DNA of 64,000 nt. It comes from Nigerium sp. Lineage in GTDB: Bacteria; Actinomycetota; Actinomycetes; Propionibacteriales; Propionibacteriaceae. This document shows positions 43,041-52,327 of this stretch, one piece after another. Numbering within the stretch: the stretch's first letter is position 1; each line of letters opens with the position of its first letter. Below the pieces are notes generated by a model that worked only from the letters and a program-made list of their open reading frames with translations, was not told the DNA's origin and did not search any database. The stretch lies in NCBI GenBank assembly GCA_016711325.1, contig JADJTH010000008.1, positions 744,001 through 808,000 of the forward strand, in the 5' to 3' direction. A program made the translations under genes and the position numbers.

Positions 43041-46000
43041 GAGCCGCCTCCATCATCATCGTGACCGTGTCCTCGTCGCTCAGGCCGTCTCGCTTCGCCT
43101 GCGCCTGAGCGGCGAGCACCCGGGCGAAGTCGCGCGGCAGCAGCTTGGTGAACCGCGGCCGCCAGGACGCCGCACCGGCGTCCAGCAGGCGCTGCGCGAC
43201 CGCCGAGCCCGTCATGGCGACGTGGCGGCGCAGCAGCGTCTCGATACGGTCGGCGTCGGAGTCGGTGACGGACATGGCGTCCACCAACTCGGTGTTGAGC
43301 CGTCCGACGTCCAGGTCGAGCACCCAGGCCAGGCCGCCGGACATGCCCGCGGCGACGTTGCGGCCGGTGGCGCCGAGGATCAACACCTCGCCGCCGGTCA
43401 TGTACTCGCAGGCGTGGTCGCCCACGCCCTCGACGACGGCGGTCGCCCCCGAGTTGCGGACGCAGAACCGCTCGCCCACCTTGCCGCGGATGTACAGCTC
43501 ACCGGAGGTGGCGCCGTAGGCGATCACGTTGCCGGCGATGATCTGCTCCTCTGCGATGAACGGGACGCCCTCGGGCGGGCACACCGACAGGCGTCCGCCC
43601 GACAGCCCCTTGCCCAGGTAGTCGTTGGTGTCGCCGACGAGCCGCATCGTCACGCCCTTGGGCACGAAGGCGCCGAAACTCTGGCCTCCCGTGCCGAGGA
43701 AGGTGATGTCGATCGTGTCGTCGGGAAGACCCGCGCCGGCGGTGGCCTTGGTCACCGCATTGCCGAGCATCGTGCCGACCGTGCGGTCGACGTTGCTGAC
43801 GGCCACCATGAACCGCACGCCCTCGCCCCGCTCGAGAGCCGGTCGCGCCTGCTCGATCAGGGCGTTGTCGAGCTTGCCGGCCAGGCCGTGGTCCTGGACG
43901 GTGATGCGGTGCAACGGACCGTCGGTCTGGACGCGGTGCAGCACCGGGCTCAGGTCGAGGCCCTCCGCCTTCCAGTGGTCGATCGCGGGCTTGGTACGCA
44001 GCGCCTCGACGTGACCCACCGCCTCCTGGATCGACCGGAACCCGAGCGCCGCCAGGTGCTCGCGCACCTCTTCGGCGATGAACTCGAAGAAGTTCACGAT
44101 GAAGTCGGCGTGGCCCGCGTACTTCGCGCGCAGGTCGGGATTCTGCGTCGCCACGCCCACCGGGCAGGTGTCGAGATGGCAGACGCGCATCATGACGCAG
44201 CCGGACACGACCAGCGGCGCGGTCGCGAAGCCGAATTCCTCGGCCCCCAGCAGAGCGCCGATCACGACGTCGCGCCCGGTCTTGAGCTGGCCGTCGACCT
44301 GGACGACGATCCGGTCGCGCAGCCCGTTGAGCAGCAACGTCTGCTGCGTCTCGGCCAGGCCGAGTTCCCACGGACCGCCGGCGTGCTTGAGCGAGGTGAG
44401 CGGTGCCGCGCCGGTGCCGCCGTCGTGCCCGGAGATGAGCACCACGTCGGCCTTCGCCTTCGACACGCCCGCCGCGACCGTCCCGACGCCGATCTCGGCC
44501 ACCAGCTTCACGTGGACCCGTGCAACCGGATTGGCGCACTTAAGATCGTGGATCAGCTGCTTGAGGTCCTCGATCGAGTAGATGTCGTGGTGCGGCGGCG
44601 GCGAGATCAGCCCGACGCCGGGCGTCGAGTGCCGGGTCTTGGCCACCCACGGATACACCTTGTGGCCGGGCAACTGCCCGCCCTCGCCCGGCTTGGCGCC
44701 CTGAGCCATCTTGATCTGGATGTCGTCGGCGTTGGTGAGGTAGTCGCTCGTCACCCCGAATCGGCCGGAGGCCACCTGCTTGATCGCCGAGCGTCGCTCC
44801 GGATCGTAGAGCCGGTCGGCGTCCTCCCCGCCCTCGCCGGTGTTCGACTTGCCGCCGAGGCGGTTCATCGCGATCGCGAGGGTCTCGTGCGCCTCCAGGC
44901 TGATCGAGCCGTAGCTCATCGCACCGGTCGAGAACCGCGTGACGATCTCGCTGACCGGTTCGACCTCCTCCAGCGGCACCGGGGTGCGGGTGTCGTCGAA
45001 CTCGAGCAGACCGCGCAGCGTCATCAGCCGCCTGGCCTGGTCGTCCACGCGGGAGGTGTACTGCTTGAAGACGTCGTAGCGGCGCTGCCGTGTGGCGTGC
45101 TGCAGCCGGAACACCGTCTCGGGGTCGAACAGGTGCGGCGGCCCTTCGCGGCGCCACTGGTACTCGCCGCCGACGTCGAGCGTGCGGTGCGGAAGGGTGC
45201 GACGGTCGACCGGGTAGCCGACGTCGTGGCGCGCCTGGATCTCGCGGGCGATCTCGGGCAGCCCGATCCCTTCGATCCGGCTGGTGGTGCCGGTGAAGTA
45301 CTTGTCGACGAGGCCGGACGCCAACCCGAGCGCCTCGTAGATCTGAGCGCCGGTGTAGGACGCGATCGTGGAGACGCCCATCTTCGACATCACCTTGAGC
45401 ACGCCCTTGCCGAGCGCCTTGCGCACGTTGGTGACCGCCTTCTCGGGGTCGACCGTGACGAACACCTCGCGGCGGGCCAGGTCTTCGGCCGACTCGAACA
45501 GCAGGTAGGGGTTGACGGCCGCCGCCCCGTAGCCGATCAGCAGGGCCACGTGATGCACCTCGCGGACGTCGCCCGCCTCGACGATCAGACCCACCTGGGT
45601 GCGGGTCTTCTCGCGGACGAGGTGATGGTGGACGGCGGCGGTGAGCAGCAGCGACGGGATCGGCGCGTAGTCGATGTTGGCGTGCCGATCGGACAAGATG
45701 ATGATGCGCGACCCCTGCGCGATGGCCGCGCTGACCTCGGCGCAGATCTCCTCCAAGCGCCGCTCGAGCTCCTCCGGGCCGTCGAGCAGCCGGTAGAGGC
45801 CGCGGACGATGTGGGCGTCGAACTGCGGCATCGAGCCGTCGCGGTTGATCCGCACCAGCTTGGCCAACTCGTCGGAGTCGAGGATCGGGTAGCCGATGAC
45901 GATCTGGCCGCAGGACTCGGGCCCGGCGCTCAGCAGGTTCGCCTCGGGGCCGACCGTACTGGCCAGCGAGGTGACCAGCTCTTCGCGAATGGCGTCCAAC

Positions 46001-47550
46001 GGCGGGTTCGTCACCTGGGCGAACAGTTGGACGAAATAGTCGAACAGCAGCCGGGGCCGGTCCGACAGCACCGCGACCGGCGCGTCGGTGCCCATCGAGC
46101 CGATCGGCTCCACGCCGCTCTGCGCCATCGGCGCCACCAGCAGCCGCAGTTCCTCGTGGGTGTACCCGAACACCTGCTGGCGGCGGGTGACCGAGGCGTG
46201 GCTGTGCACGATGTGCTGGCGCTCCGGCAGATCCTCGAGTGTGATCCGGTGCGACACCCACTCGCCGTAGGGGTGCTCGGCGGCGAGGGTGGACTTGATC
46301 TCCTCGTCGTTGATCAACCGGTGCTGCTCGAGGTCGACCAGCAGCATGCGACCGGGCTGCAGGCGTCCCTTCTCGATGACGCGGGTCTGGTCGATGGGCA
46401 GAACTCCGGCCTCGGAGCCGAACACCACCAGGCCGTCGTCGGTCACCCAGTAGCGACCCGGGCGCAGGCCGTTGCGGTCGAGCGTGGCGCCGATGAGGGT
46501 TCCATCGGTGAAACACACGGCCGCCGGGCCGTCCCACGGCTCCATGACAGAGCTGTGGAAGGAGTAGAAGTCCCGGCGGGCGGCGTCCATCTCGGCGTGG
46601 TTCTCCCACGCCTCGGGGATCATCATCAGCACGGCGTGCGGCAGCGAGCGCCCACCCAGGTGCAGCAGTTCGAGCACCTCGTCGAAGGACGCCGAGTCCG
46701 AGCCGTGCGGGTTGCAGATCGGGAACACCCGCGTGAGATCGCCAGGGATCAGGTCGGTGGTCAGCAGGGCCTCGCGCGCACGCATCCAGTTGCGGTTGCC
46801 CTTGACCGTGTTGATCTCGCCGTTGTGGGCGAGCATCCGGTAGGGATGCGCCCGCTCCCACGACGGGAAGGTGTTGGTCGAGAACCGAGAATGCACGAGC
46901 ACCAACGCGGACGCCGTACGGGCGTCCTGCAGGTCGGGGAAGACCTCACCCAGCTGCTGGGTGGTGAGCATGCCCTTGTAGACAAGGGTGCGCGCCGACA
47001 GTGAAGCGAAGTACACGCCCAATTCGTGCTCGGCGCGCTTGCGCAGCGGGTACACGAGCCGATCCAGGTCGAGCCCGCCCACGCCGCGACTCCCCGTGAC
47101 GAAGAGCTGCTCGAAGTGGGGCATGACCGCGATCGAGACCGGGCTGAGCGTGTGAGAGGTGGTCGGCACCTGCCGCCAGCCGAGGATGCGCAGTCCTTCT
47201 TCGACGGCCGCGTACTCGATGTGACGCTTGGCGCTGGCCCGCTCCACGTCGTCAGACGGGAGGAAAGCGACACCCACGGCGTACTCGCCCGCGGGCGGAA
47301 GGTCGAAGTCGACCGTGTCGCGAAAGAGCGCGTCGGGGATCTGCAGCAGCATGCCCGCGCCGTCTCCGGCCGCCTCGTCGGCACCGGTCGCCCCGCGGTG
47401 ATCGAGGTTCTCCAGGGCCAGTAGGCCCTGGGCGACGATGTCGTGCGTCGCCTGGCCGCTCAGGTGGGCGACGAAAGCGACACCGCACGCGTCGTGTTCG
47501 AAGTCGTGTCGGTACAGGCCCTCATCGGGCCTGAATGGCATGGTATTCAC
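43033..47550 (-). CDS. gltB: Glutamate synthase (NADPH) large subunit
   Basis: The 1505-residue enzyme makes two glutamates from glutamine and 2-oxoglutarate. It has an N-terminal class II amidotransferase domain whose nucleophile, Cys22 (in HDACGVAFVAHLSG), would be exposed after removal of a 21-residue propeptide, the FMN domain, the 3Fe-4S cysteines in CVMMRVCHLDTCPVGVATQ and a C-terminal beta-helix domain (GMSGGLAWVLD). CAGGAGACACAC precedes the GTG at 47550 and fixes the start; an ATG three codons later is also possible. The 149 bases upstream, before lgt, hold no other gene. Confidence 0.97.
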   Translation of the reverse strand: MNTMPFRPDEGLYRHDFEHDACGVAFVAHLSGQATHDIVAQGLLALENLDHRGATGADEAAGDGAGMLLQIPDALFRDTVDFDLPPAGEYAVGVAFLPSDDVERASAKRHIEYAAVEEGLRILGWRQVPTTSHTLSPVSIAVMPHFEQLFVTGSRGVGGLDLDRLVYPLRKRAEHELGVYFASLSARTLVYKGMLTTQQLGEVFPDLQDARTASALVLVHSRFSTNTFPSWERAHPYRMLAHNGEINTVKGNRNWMRAREALLTTDLIPGDLTRVFPICNPHGSDSASFDEVLELLHLGGRSLPHAVLMMIPEAWENHAEMDAARRDFYSFHSSVMEPWDGPAAVCFTDGTLIGATLDRNGLRPGRYWVTDDGLVVFGSEAGVLPIDQTRVIEKGRLQPGRMLLVDLEQHRLINDEEIKSTLAAEHPYGEWVSHRITLEDLPERQHIVHSHASVTRRQQVFGYTHEELRLLVAPMAQSGVEPIGSMGTDAPVAVLSDRPRLLFDYFVQLFAQVTNPPLDAIREELVTSLASTVGPEANLLSAGPESCGQIVIGYPILDSDELAKLVRINRDGSMPQFDAHIVRGLYRLLDGPEELERRLEEICAEVSAAIAQGSRIIILSDRHANIDYAPIPSLLLTAAVHHHLVREKTRTQVGLIVEAGDVREVHHVALLIGYGAAAVNPYLLFESAEDLARREVFVTVDPEKAVTNVRKALGKGVLKVMSKMGVSTIASYTGAQIYEALGLASGLVDKYFTGTTSRIEGIGLPEIAREIQARHDVGYPVDRRTLPHRTLDVGGEYQWRREGPPHLFDPETVFRLQHATRQRRYDVFKQYTSRVDDQARRLMTLRGLLEFDDTRTPVPLEEVEPVSEIVTRFSTGAMSYGSISLEAHETLAIAMNRLGGKSNTGEGGEDADRLYDPERRSAIKQVASGRFGVTSDYLTNADDIQIKMAQGAKPGEGGQLPGHKVYPWVAKTRHSTPGVGLISPPPHHDIYSIEDLKQLIHDLKCANPVARVHVKLVAEIGVGTVAAGVSKAKADVVLISGHDGGTGAAPLTSLKHAGGPWELGLAETQQTLLLNGLRDRIVVQVDGQLKTGRDVVIGALLGAEEFGFATAPLVVSGCVMMRVCHLDTCPVGVATQNPDLRAKYAGHADFIVNFFEFIAEEVREHLAALGFRSIQEAVGHVEALRTKPAIDHWKAEGLDLSPVLHRVQTDGPLHRITVQDHGLAGKLDNALIEQARPALERGEGVRFMVAVSNVDRTVGTMLGNAVTKATAGAGLPDDTIDITFLGTGGQSFGAFVPKGVTMRLVGDTNDYLGKGLSGGRLSVCPPEGVPFIAEEQIIAGNVIAYGATSGELYIRGKVGERFCVRNSGATAVVEGVGDHACEYMTGGEVLILGATGRNVAAGMSGGLAWVLDLDVGRLNTELVDAMSVTDSDADRIETLLRRHVAMTGSAVAQRLLDAGAASWRPRFTKLLPRDFARVLAAQAQAKRDGLSDEDTVTMMMEAAHG

Positions 47551-47699
47551 GTGTGTCTCCTGCTCCAGCGGGCTCTGTGGCAGCCACCACTCAAGGACAG
47601 CCTTCCTGGCCACACCGCATGATGCGAAGTGAAATCTAGCGCGCCTGCGATGACGAGCGTGTTACGCCGGGGGTCGAATATCGCGCGAATTCCGATGCG

Positions 47700-48590
47700 T
47701 TATTCGGCGTCCAACGCTTCGATGGGGTCGGACGCCGCCTCGAAATCCGGGCCGCCGGCACCGCGGCGCTCGACCCACTGCTCGCGTCCGGGCCATCGCC
47801 TCGCCGAGACCAGGAAAATCGCCACACCGGCGAGAGCGACCAGCAGCGCGGTCACCTGGTTCGTGCGCAGTGGGCCGAGATAATAGCTGACGTCGGTACG
47901 GATCGCCTCGATGAAGAATCTCCCCGAGCCGTAGATCACCATGTAGAGCGCGAACACCCTGCCGAAGCCGAGCCTGAACCTTCGGTCGATCCACAGCAGC
48001 ACGACGCCGCCGGACAGGTTCCACACCATCTCGTAGAGGAACGTCGGTTGGAAGGTCGCCACATGCTCATACCCGGACGGGCGGTGGGCAGGGTCGATCT
48101 CGAGCCCGAGCGGGCCGTCGTCCGGCCCGCCGAACAACTCCTGGTTGAACCAGTTGCCGAGGCGTCCGATGCCTTGCGCGATGATCAGGCCGGGCGCGAG
48201 AGCGTCCGCGAAGGCCGGCATGCGCGCCCCCAGCTTGCGGGCCGCGATCCATGCGCCGACGGCGCCGCCGATCAGCGAGCCGAAGATCGCGATGCCCCCC
48301 TGCCAGATATACAGGGCGCTGAGCGGGTCACGGCCAGGCCCGAAGTAGTCCTCCCCGTGGGTGAGGACGTGGTAGATCCGGGCGCCGACGATGCCCGAGG
48401 GGACCGCCACCAGCACGATCGTCTCGAAGGTCTCGGCGAGCCCGCCGCGGGCCATCCAGCGTCGCGAGCCGATCAGCCACGCCACGACCATGCCGGCGAT
48501 CAGGCACAGCGCGTAGATGTGGATCGTCAGCGGGCCCAGCTCGAATTGGCTGATGTCAGGGCTGGGAATCGACCAGATCACGGCGCCCAT
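47700..48590 (-). CDS. lgt: Prolipoprotein diacylglyceryl transferase
   Basis: The 296-residue membrane enzyme moves diacylglyceryl from phosphatidylglycerol to the lipobox Cys of prelipoproteins. It has seven predicted helices, the periplasmic YIWQGGIAIFGSLIGGA and the Lgt signature GQGIGRLGNWFNQELFGGP with its essential Arg/Asn, plus GSGRFFIEAIRTD. A 35-residue polar C-terminal extension is usual in actinobacteria. It starts 22 bases after the trpA stop, a common actinobacterial neighbour order. Confidence 0.95.
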   Translation of the reverse strand: MGAVIWSIPSPDISQFELGPLTIHIYALCLIAGMVVAWLIGSRRWMARGGLAETFETIVLVAVPSGIVGARIYHVLTHGEDYFGPGRDPLSALYIWQGGIAIFGSLIGGAVGAWIAARKLGARMPAFADALAPGLIIAQGIGRLGNWFNQELFGGPDDGPLGLEIDPAHRPSGYEHVATFQPTFLYEMVWNLSGGVVLLWIDRRFRLGFGRVFALYMVIYGSGRFFIEAIRTDVSYYLGPLRTNQVTALLVALAGVAIFLVSARRWPGREQWVERRGAGGPDFEAASDPIEALDAE

Positions 48591-48612
48591 CTTGCCCGAT
48601 GCCGGCCGCGCC

Positions 48613-49449
48613 TCAGCGCCTGGACCGGCGGACGCCGTCGGCGAGGTCGCGCACGACCGCCCGCAGCCCGGTGAGATCCTTCGGCGTTCCGGCGTCCTCG
48701 GCGGCCAGCATCGTCTTGATGAGCGCCGACCCGACGATCACCGCGTCCGCGAACGACCCCACTTCGGCGGCTTGGTCGCCGTTGCTCACTCCGAGGCCGA
48801 CACCGACGAGAGTGTCGGGCGCGAGCGCCCGGATGCGGGCGACGAGTCCGGGCGCGGCCGACGACGTCTGCGTGCGGGCTCCGGTCACTCCCATGACGGC
48901 CGTCGCGTACACCCAGCCGCGGCAGGCGTTCGTGGTGGACACGATGCGCGCGTCGGTCGAGCTCGGCGCGACCAGGAAGATCCGGTCGAGGCCGTGCGCG
49001 TCCGAGGCGGCGATCCACGGGTCGGCCTCGTCGGGCGTCAGGTCAGGGGTGATGAGTCCCGCTCCCCCGGCGTTGGCGAAGTCGCGGGCGAACGCGTCCA
49101 CGCCGTAGCGATCGACGATGTTCCAGTACGTCATCGACACCGCGGCGGCGCCGGTCGCGGCGACGGCCTCGACGGCGGCGAACAGATCGCGTGTGCGGAC
49201 GCCGCGGGCGAGCGCCGACGTGCCCGCGCGCTGGATGACGGGGCCGTCGAGGACGGGGTCGGAGTACGGCATGCCGACCTCGACCATGTCGACGCCGGGG
49301 GCGTCCGCCTCGCCGCAGATCGCGCGCATGGCGTCCAGCGAGGTGGGAACGTCGGGGTAGCCGACCGGCAGGTAGCCGATCAGCGCGGCCCGGCCCTGCT
49401 CGCGTGCGGCCAGCAGGGCGCGGCCGGAGATGCCTGCGTCGGCGCTCAT
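48613..49449 (-). CDS. trpA: Tryptophan synthase alpha subunit
   Basis: The 278-residue TIM barrel cleaves indole-glycerol phosphate. The catalytic Glu is in VDMVEVGMPYSDPVLDGPVIQ and the catalytic Asp in GLITPDLTPDEADP; GVGLGVSNGDQAAEV and DAVIVGSALIK form the phosphate site. Its ATG shares one base with the trpB stop (TGATG). Confidence 0.95.
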   Translation of the reverse strand: MSADAGISGRALLAAREQGRAALIGYLPVGYPDVPTSLDAMRAICGEADAPGVDMVEVGMPYSDPVLDGPVIQRAGTSALARGVRTRDLFAAVEAVAATGAAAVSMTYWNIVDRYGVDAFARDFANAGGAGLITPDLTPDEADPWIAASDAHGLDRIFLVAPSSTDARIVSTTNACRGWVYATAVMGVTGARTQTSSAAPGLVARIRALAPDTLVGVGLGVSNGDQAAEVGSFADAVIVGSALIKTMLAAEDAGTPKDLTGLRAVVRDLADGVRRSRR

Positions 49450-50699
49450 CAGAAGCCTCCCACAGTCCGGTCGGGTGTGCCGTCGAGACCGAACCAGCTC
49501 AGCGCGGTCGCCACGTCCTTGTCGCCGCGACCCGACAGGCACACGCAGATCAGCGGTTCCAGTTCGGGCTGCTCGGCCGCGAGGCGGCGGCCCAGGCGCA
49601 GCGCGCCCGCCAGCCCGTGCGCGGATTCGATCGCCGGCAGGATGCCCTCCGTCTGGGTGATCAGCTTGAACGCCTCCATGGCCTCGGCGTCCGTCACCGG
49701 CTCGTAGGTCGCCCGGCCGGACGCCGCGAGCCACGCGTGCTCGGGGCCGACCCCCGGGTAGTCCAGACCGGCCGAGATCGAGTGCGACTCGACCGTCTGT
49801 CCGTCCTCGTTCTGCAGCACGTAGGTGCGCATACCGTGCAGGACGCCCACCGAGCCGCCGGTGATCGATGACGCGTGGCGTCCGGTGTCGATGCCCTCTC
49901 CCTCGGCTTCGAAGCCGTACAGGCGGACGTCCGGATCATCGATGAAGTCGGCGAACATGCCCATCGCGTTCGAGCCGCCACCGATGCAGGCGGCCACGGC
50001 GTAGGGCAGTTCGCCGTAGCGCTCGAGGATCTGGGCGCGGGCCTCGGTCGAGATGACGCGCTGGAATTCCTTGACCATGCGCGGGAACGGGTGCGGGCCG
50101 GCCACGGTGCCGATCAGGTAGTGCGTGTGGTCGACGGTGGCGACCCACTCGCGCATCGCCTCGTTCATGGAGTCCTTCAGGGTCGCCGACCCCGACTCGA
50201 CCGCGATCACCTCGGCCCCCAGCAACTGCATGCGCGCCACGTTGAGCGCCTGGCGATCGGTGTCGACCTTGCCCATGTAGACGCGGCACTCGAGGCCGAG
50301 CAGCGCCGCGGCCGTCGCCGTCGCGACGCCGTGCTGGCCGGCTCCGGTCTCGGCGATGACCCGGGACTTGCCCATGCGCTTGGTGAGCAAAGCCTGCCCG
50401 AGGACGTTGTTGATCTTGTGCGAGCCCGTGTGGTTGAGGTCCTCGCGCTTGACCACCAGCCGTGCGTTGCCGGCCAGCTCGCTCAGCCGCGGCAGCGCGG
50501 TGACCGGCGTCGGCCGCCCCGCGTACTCGGTGCGCAGCCGGTCGAGCTCCCCCAGGAAGCTCGGGTCGGCCATGGCCTCCTCGAAAGCGCGGTCGAGCTG
50601 GGTGAGGGCGGCGTTCAGCGCCTCGGGGACGTACTGGCCCCCGAAGATGCCGTAGTGACCGCCCGCGTCGGGCAGGGTGGGTTCGCTCACGCGGGGCAT
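49449..50699 (-). CDS. trpB: Tryptophan synthase beta subunit
   Basis: The 416-residue fold-type II PLP enzyme joins indole and serine. The PLP lysine is in NHTGSHKINNVLGQALL; GRPTPVTALPRLSE, AETGAGQHGVATATAAAL and CIGGGSNAMGMFADF are family motifs. GAGGAGGAAG precedes the ATG at 50699 and fixes the start (MPRVSEPTLPD). A 71-base gap separates it from trpC. Confidence 0.97.
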   Translation of the reverse strand: MPRVSEPTLPDAGGHYGIFGGQYVPEALNAALTQLDRAFEEAMADPSFLGELDRLRTEYAGRPTPVTALPRLSELAGNARLVVKREDLNHTGSHKINNVLGQALLTKRMGKSRVIAETGAGQHGVATATAAALLGLECRVYMGKVDTDRQALNVARMQLLGAEVIAVESGSATLKDSMNEAMREWVATVDHTHYLIGTVAGPHPFPRMVKEFQRVISTEARAQILERYGELPYAVAACIGGGSNAMGMFADFIDDPDVRLYGFEAEGEGIDTGRHASSITGGSVGVLHGMRTYVLQNEDGQTVESHSISAGLDYPGVGPEHAWLAASGRATYEPVTDAEAMEAFKLITQTEGILPAIESAHGLAGALRLGRRLAAEQPELEPLICVCLSGRGDKDVATALSWFGLDGTPDRTVGGF

Positions 50700-50770
50700 T
50701 CTTCCTCCTCTGAGGGCCTCGGTGCCGCCGGTCTTGTCATGGGGACGCCCAGCGGCGCGCGAGGGCCGGG

Positions 50771-51565
50771 TCAGCGCTGTGCGGCGGACCCGGCTTCGAT
50801 GAAGGTGGCCAGCGCGGCGCCCGGATCGCCGTGCTTGACGAGGGCCTCGCCGACCAGGATCACGTCGGCCCCCGCAGACGCGACCCGTTCCACGTCGGCG
50901 ACGGTCGCGATACCCGATTCGGCCACCCGGACGCGGTCGCCGGGGATCATGCCGGACAGCCGCTCGAATTGTGCGAGGTCGACCTCGAGCGTGTGCAGGT
51001 TGCGGTTGTTCACGCCGATCAGCTCCGCACCCACCTCGAGAGCGCGGCGAGTCTCATCCTCGGTGTGCACCTCGACCAACGGCGTGAGGCCCAACCGCAG
51101 CGCCAGGGCGTGGAGGCGGGCGAGTTCGTCGTCGTCGAGGGCGGCCACGATGAGCAGCGCGAGGTCGGCGCCCGCGGCGCGGGCCTCCCACAGCTGGTAG
51201 TCGGTGACGATGAAGTCCTTGCGCAGGATCGGCGTCGCCACGGCCGCGCGGACGGCGACGAGGTCGGCGAGCGTGCCGGAGAACCGCCGCTGCTCGGTCA
51301 GGACCGAGATCGCGGACGCTCCCCCTGCGGCGTAGGCGCGGGCGAGCGAGGCCGGATCCGGGATGTCCGCGAGCGCGCCCTTGGACGGCGAGCGGCGCTT
51401 GACCTCGGCGATCACCGACAGGCCGGGCGCACGAAGCTCGGGCAGCACCGCTCGTGCCGGTTCCGCCGCGGCGACGGCGTCCCGCAGTTCGCGCAGCGGG
51501 CGCTGCGCCTGCCGTCGGGCGAGGTCCTCGCGCACCCCGCTCACGATGGCGTCGAGGACACCCAT
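50771..51565 (-). CDS. trpC: Indole-3-glycerol phosphate synthase
   Basis: The 264-residue TIM barrel closes the indole ring. It shows SVIAEVKRRSPSKGAL with the catalytic Glu/Lys, ILRKDFIVTDYQLWEAR, LVEVHTEDETRRAL, IGVNNRNLHTLEVDL and VAESGIATVADV. No TrpF domain is fused, consistent with PriA doing that step. It starts four bases after the stop of the HGxxPAAW gene. Confidence 0.95.
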   Translation of the reverse strand: MGVLDAIVSGVREDLARRQAQRPLRELRDAVAAAEPARAVLPELRAPGLSVIAEVKRRSPSKGALADIPDPASLARAYAAGGASAISVLTEQRRFSGTLADLVAVRAAVATPILRKDFIVTDYQLWEARAAGADLALLIVAALDDDELARLHALALRLGLTPLVEVHTEDETRRALEVGAELIGVNNRNLHTLEVDLAQFERLSGMIPGDRVRVAESGIATVADVERVASAGADVILVGEALVKHGDPGAALATFIEAGSAAQR

Positions 51566-51569
51566 CCGG

Positions 51570-51782
51570 TCAGTCCGCGTACCGCTGGCCGTAGCCGAGC
51601 TTGACCATGATGCCGCCCACCAGGGCCGCGCCCACCATCAGGGCGATGCCCGCCCACACCAGCGTCCAGCTGATGTTCAGCAGGAAGCCGACGGTGCCCA
51701 CGAGGCTGCCGATGACGGCGATCACCGTGGCGGTCCAAGCGGCCGGAGTCCGGCCGTGGTGGTACTTCGCGTTGTCGCTCAT
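51570..51782 (-). CDS. HGxxPAAW-family small membrane protein
   Basis: The 70-residue protein has the signature HHGRTPAAWTATVIAVIG and two hydrophobic helices (about residues 18-36 and 40-60), ending VKLGYGQRYAD. The family is named for HGxxPAAW and is found in actinobacterial trp operons; its function is unknown. The ATG at 51782 overlaps the upstream stop as ATGA, and trpC follows after four bases, so it is firmly part of the operon. Confidence 0.88.
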   Translation of the reverse strand: MSDNAKYHHGRTPAAWTATVIAVIGSLVGTVGFLLNISWTLVWAGIALMVGAALVGGIMVKLGYGQRYAD

Positions 51783-52327
51783 GCGCCATCCCTTTCGTCG
51801 TCGGTCGGGTCGCGACCGTCGTCCATAGCTTTCCAAGAATCAAGGGCTGATGTCACGTCCTGACGCGCACCGGCGTTTCCGCGGGCTCGCGGCGCGGGCG
51901 GGCGGGCGACCAGCCACACGGACGCCGCGACCACCAGGAGGCCGCACAGCGCGTAGACGACCGGGACGAACGTGGCGTCCGCCGTCCATTGCCCGACGAT
52001 CCCGAGGCCGAGGTCGGCCTGCATCACCACGGCCTCCGAGGGCGTGGGCACGGTGAGCCCGGCGGCGATCATGCCGGCACCCGCGAGAGCGGTGAGCACG
52101 CCCACGACGCGGCGTCCACGTGCCGCGAGGGTGAGGGTGAGCAGCAGCGCCGCCAGCACGAAGCCCGGCAGTGCGCTGCTCAGCCCGCCCGTTCCCGCAT
52201 GCCCGCCGATGCCGACCGACCCGCCGGCGGACTCGAAGCTCCAGGTCACGATCCACCAGTGCTGGCCGCCGGCGATGAGGCCGGCGAGGCCGGCCAGCAG
52301 CATCGCCAGGCGCGGGTCGAGCCTCAC
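51779..52327 (-). CDS. Tryptophan-operon-associated membrane protein
   Basis: The 182-residue protein has four hydrophobic segments (about 7-24, 52-68, 74-93 and 118-141) and an extracytoplasmic GGQHWWIVTWSFESAGG loop, matching the Trp_oprn_chp family (TIGR02234), known only from actinobacterial trp operons and of unknown function. Its GTG overlaps the trpE stop (GTGA) and its stop overlaps the next gene (ATGA). Role in tryptophan transport or feedback has been guessed, not shown. Confidence 0.85.
   Translation of the reverse strand: MRLDPRLAMLLAGLAGLIAGGQHWWIVTWSFESAGGSVGIGGHAGTGGLSSALPGFVLAALLLTLTLAARGRRVVGVLTALAGAGMIAAGLTVPTPSEAVVMQADLGLGIVGQWTADATFVPVVYALCGLLVVAASVWLVARPPAPRARGNAGARQDVTSALDSWKAMDDGRDPTDDERDGA

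Noticed and set aside
43015..47004. A 1329-codon open frame on the plus strand
   Set aside because: It is antisense to gltB, with no recognisable domain; the gltB protein is complete on the other strand.
47551..47699. Gap between gltB and lgt as a small gene or glutamine riboswitch
   Set aside because: No frame with a ribosome site and no recognisable riboswitch fold was seen; it probably holds the gltB promoter.
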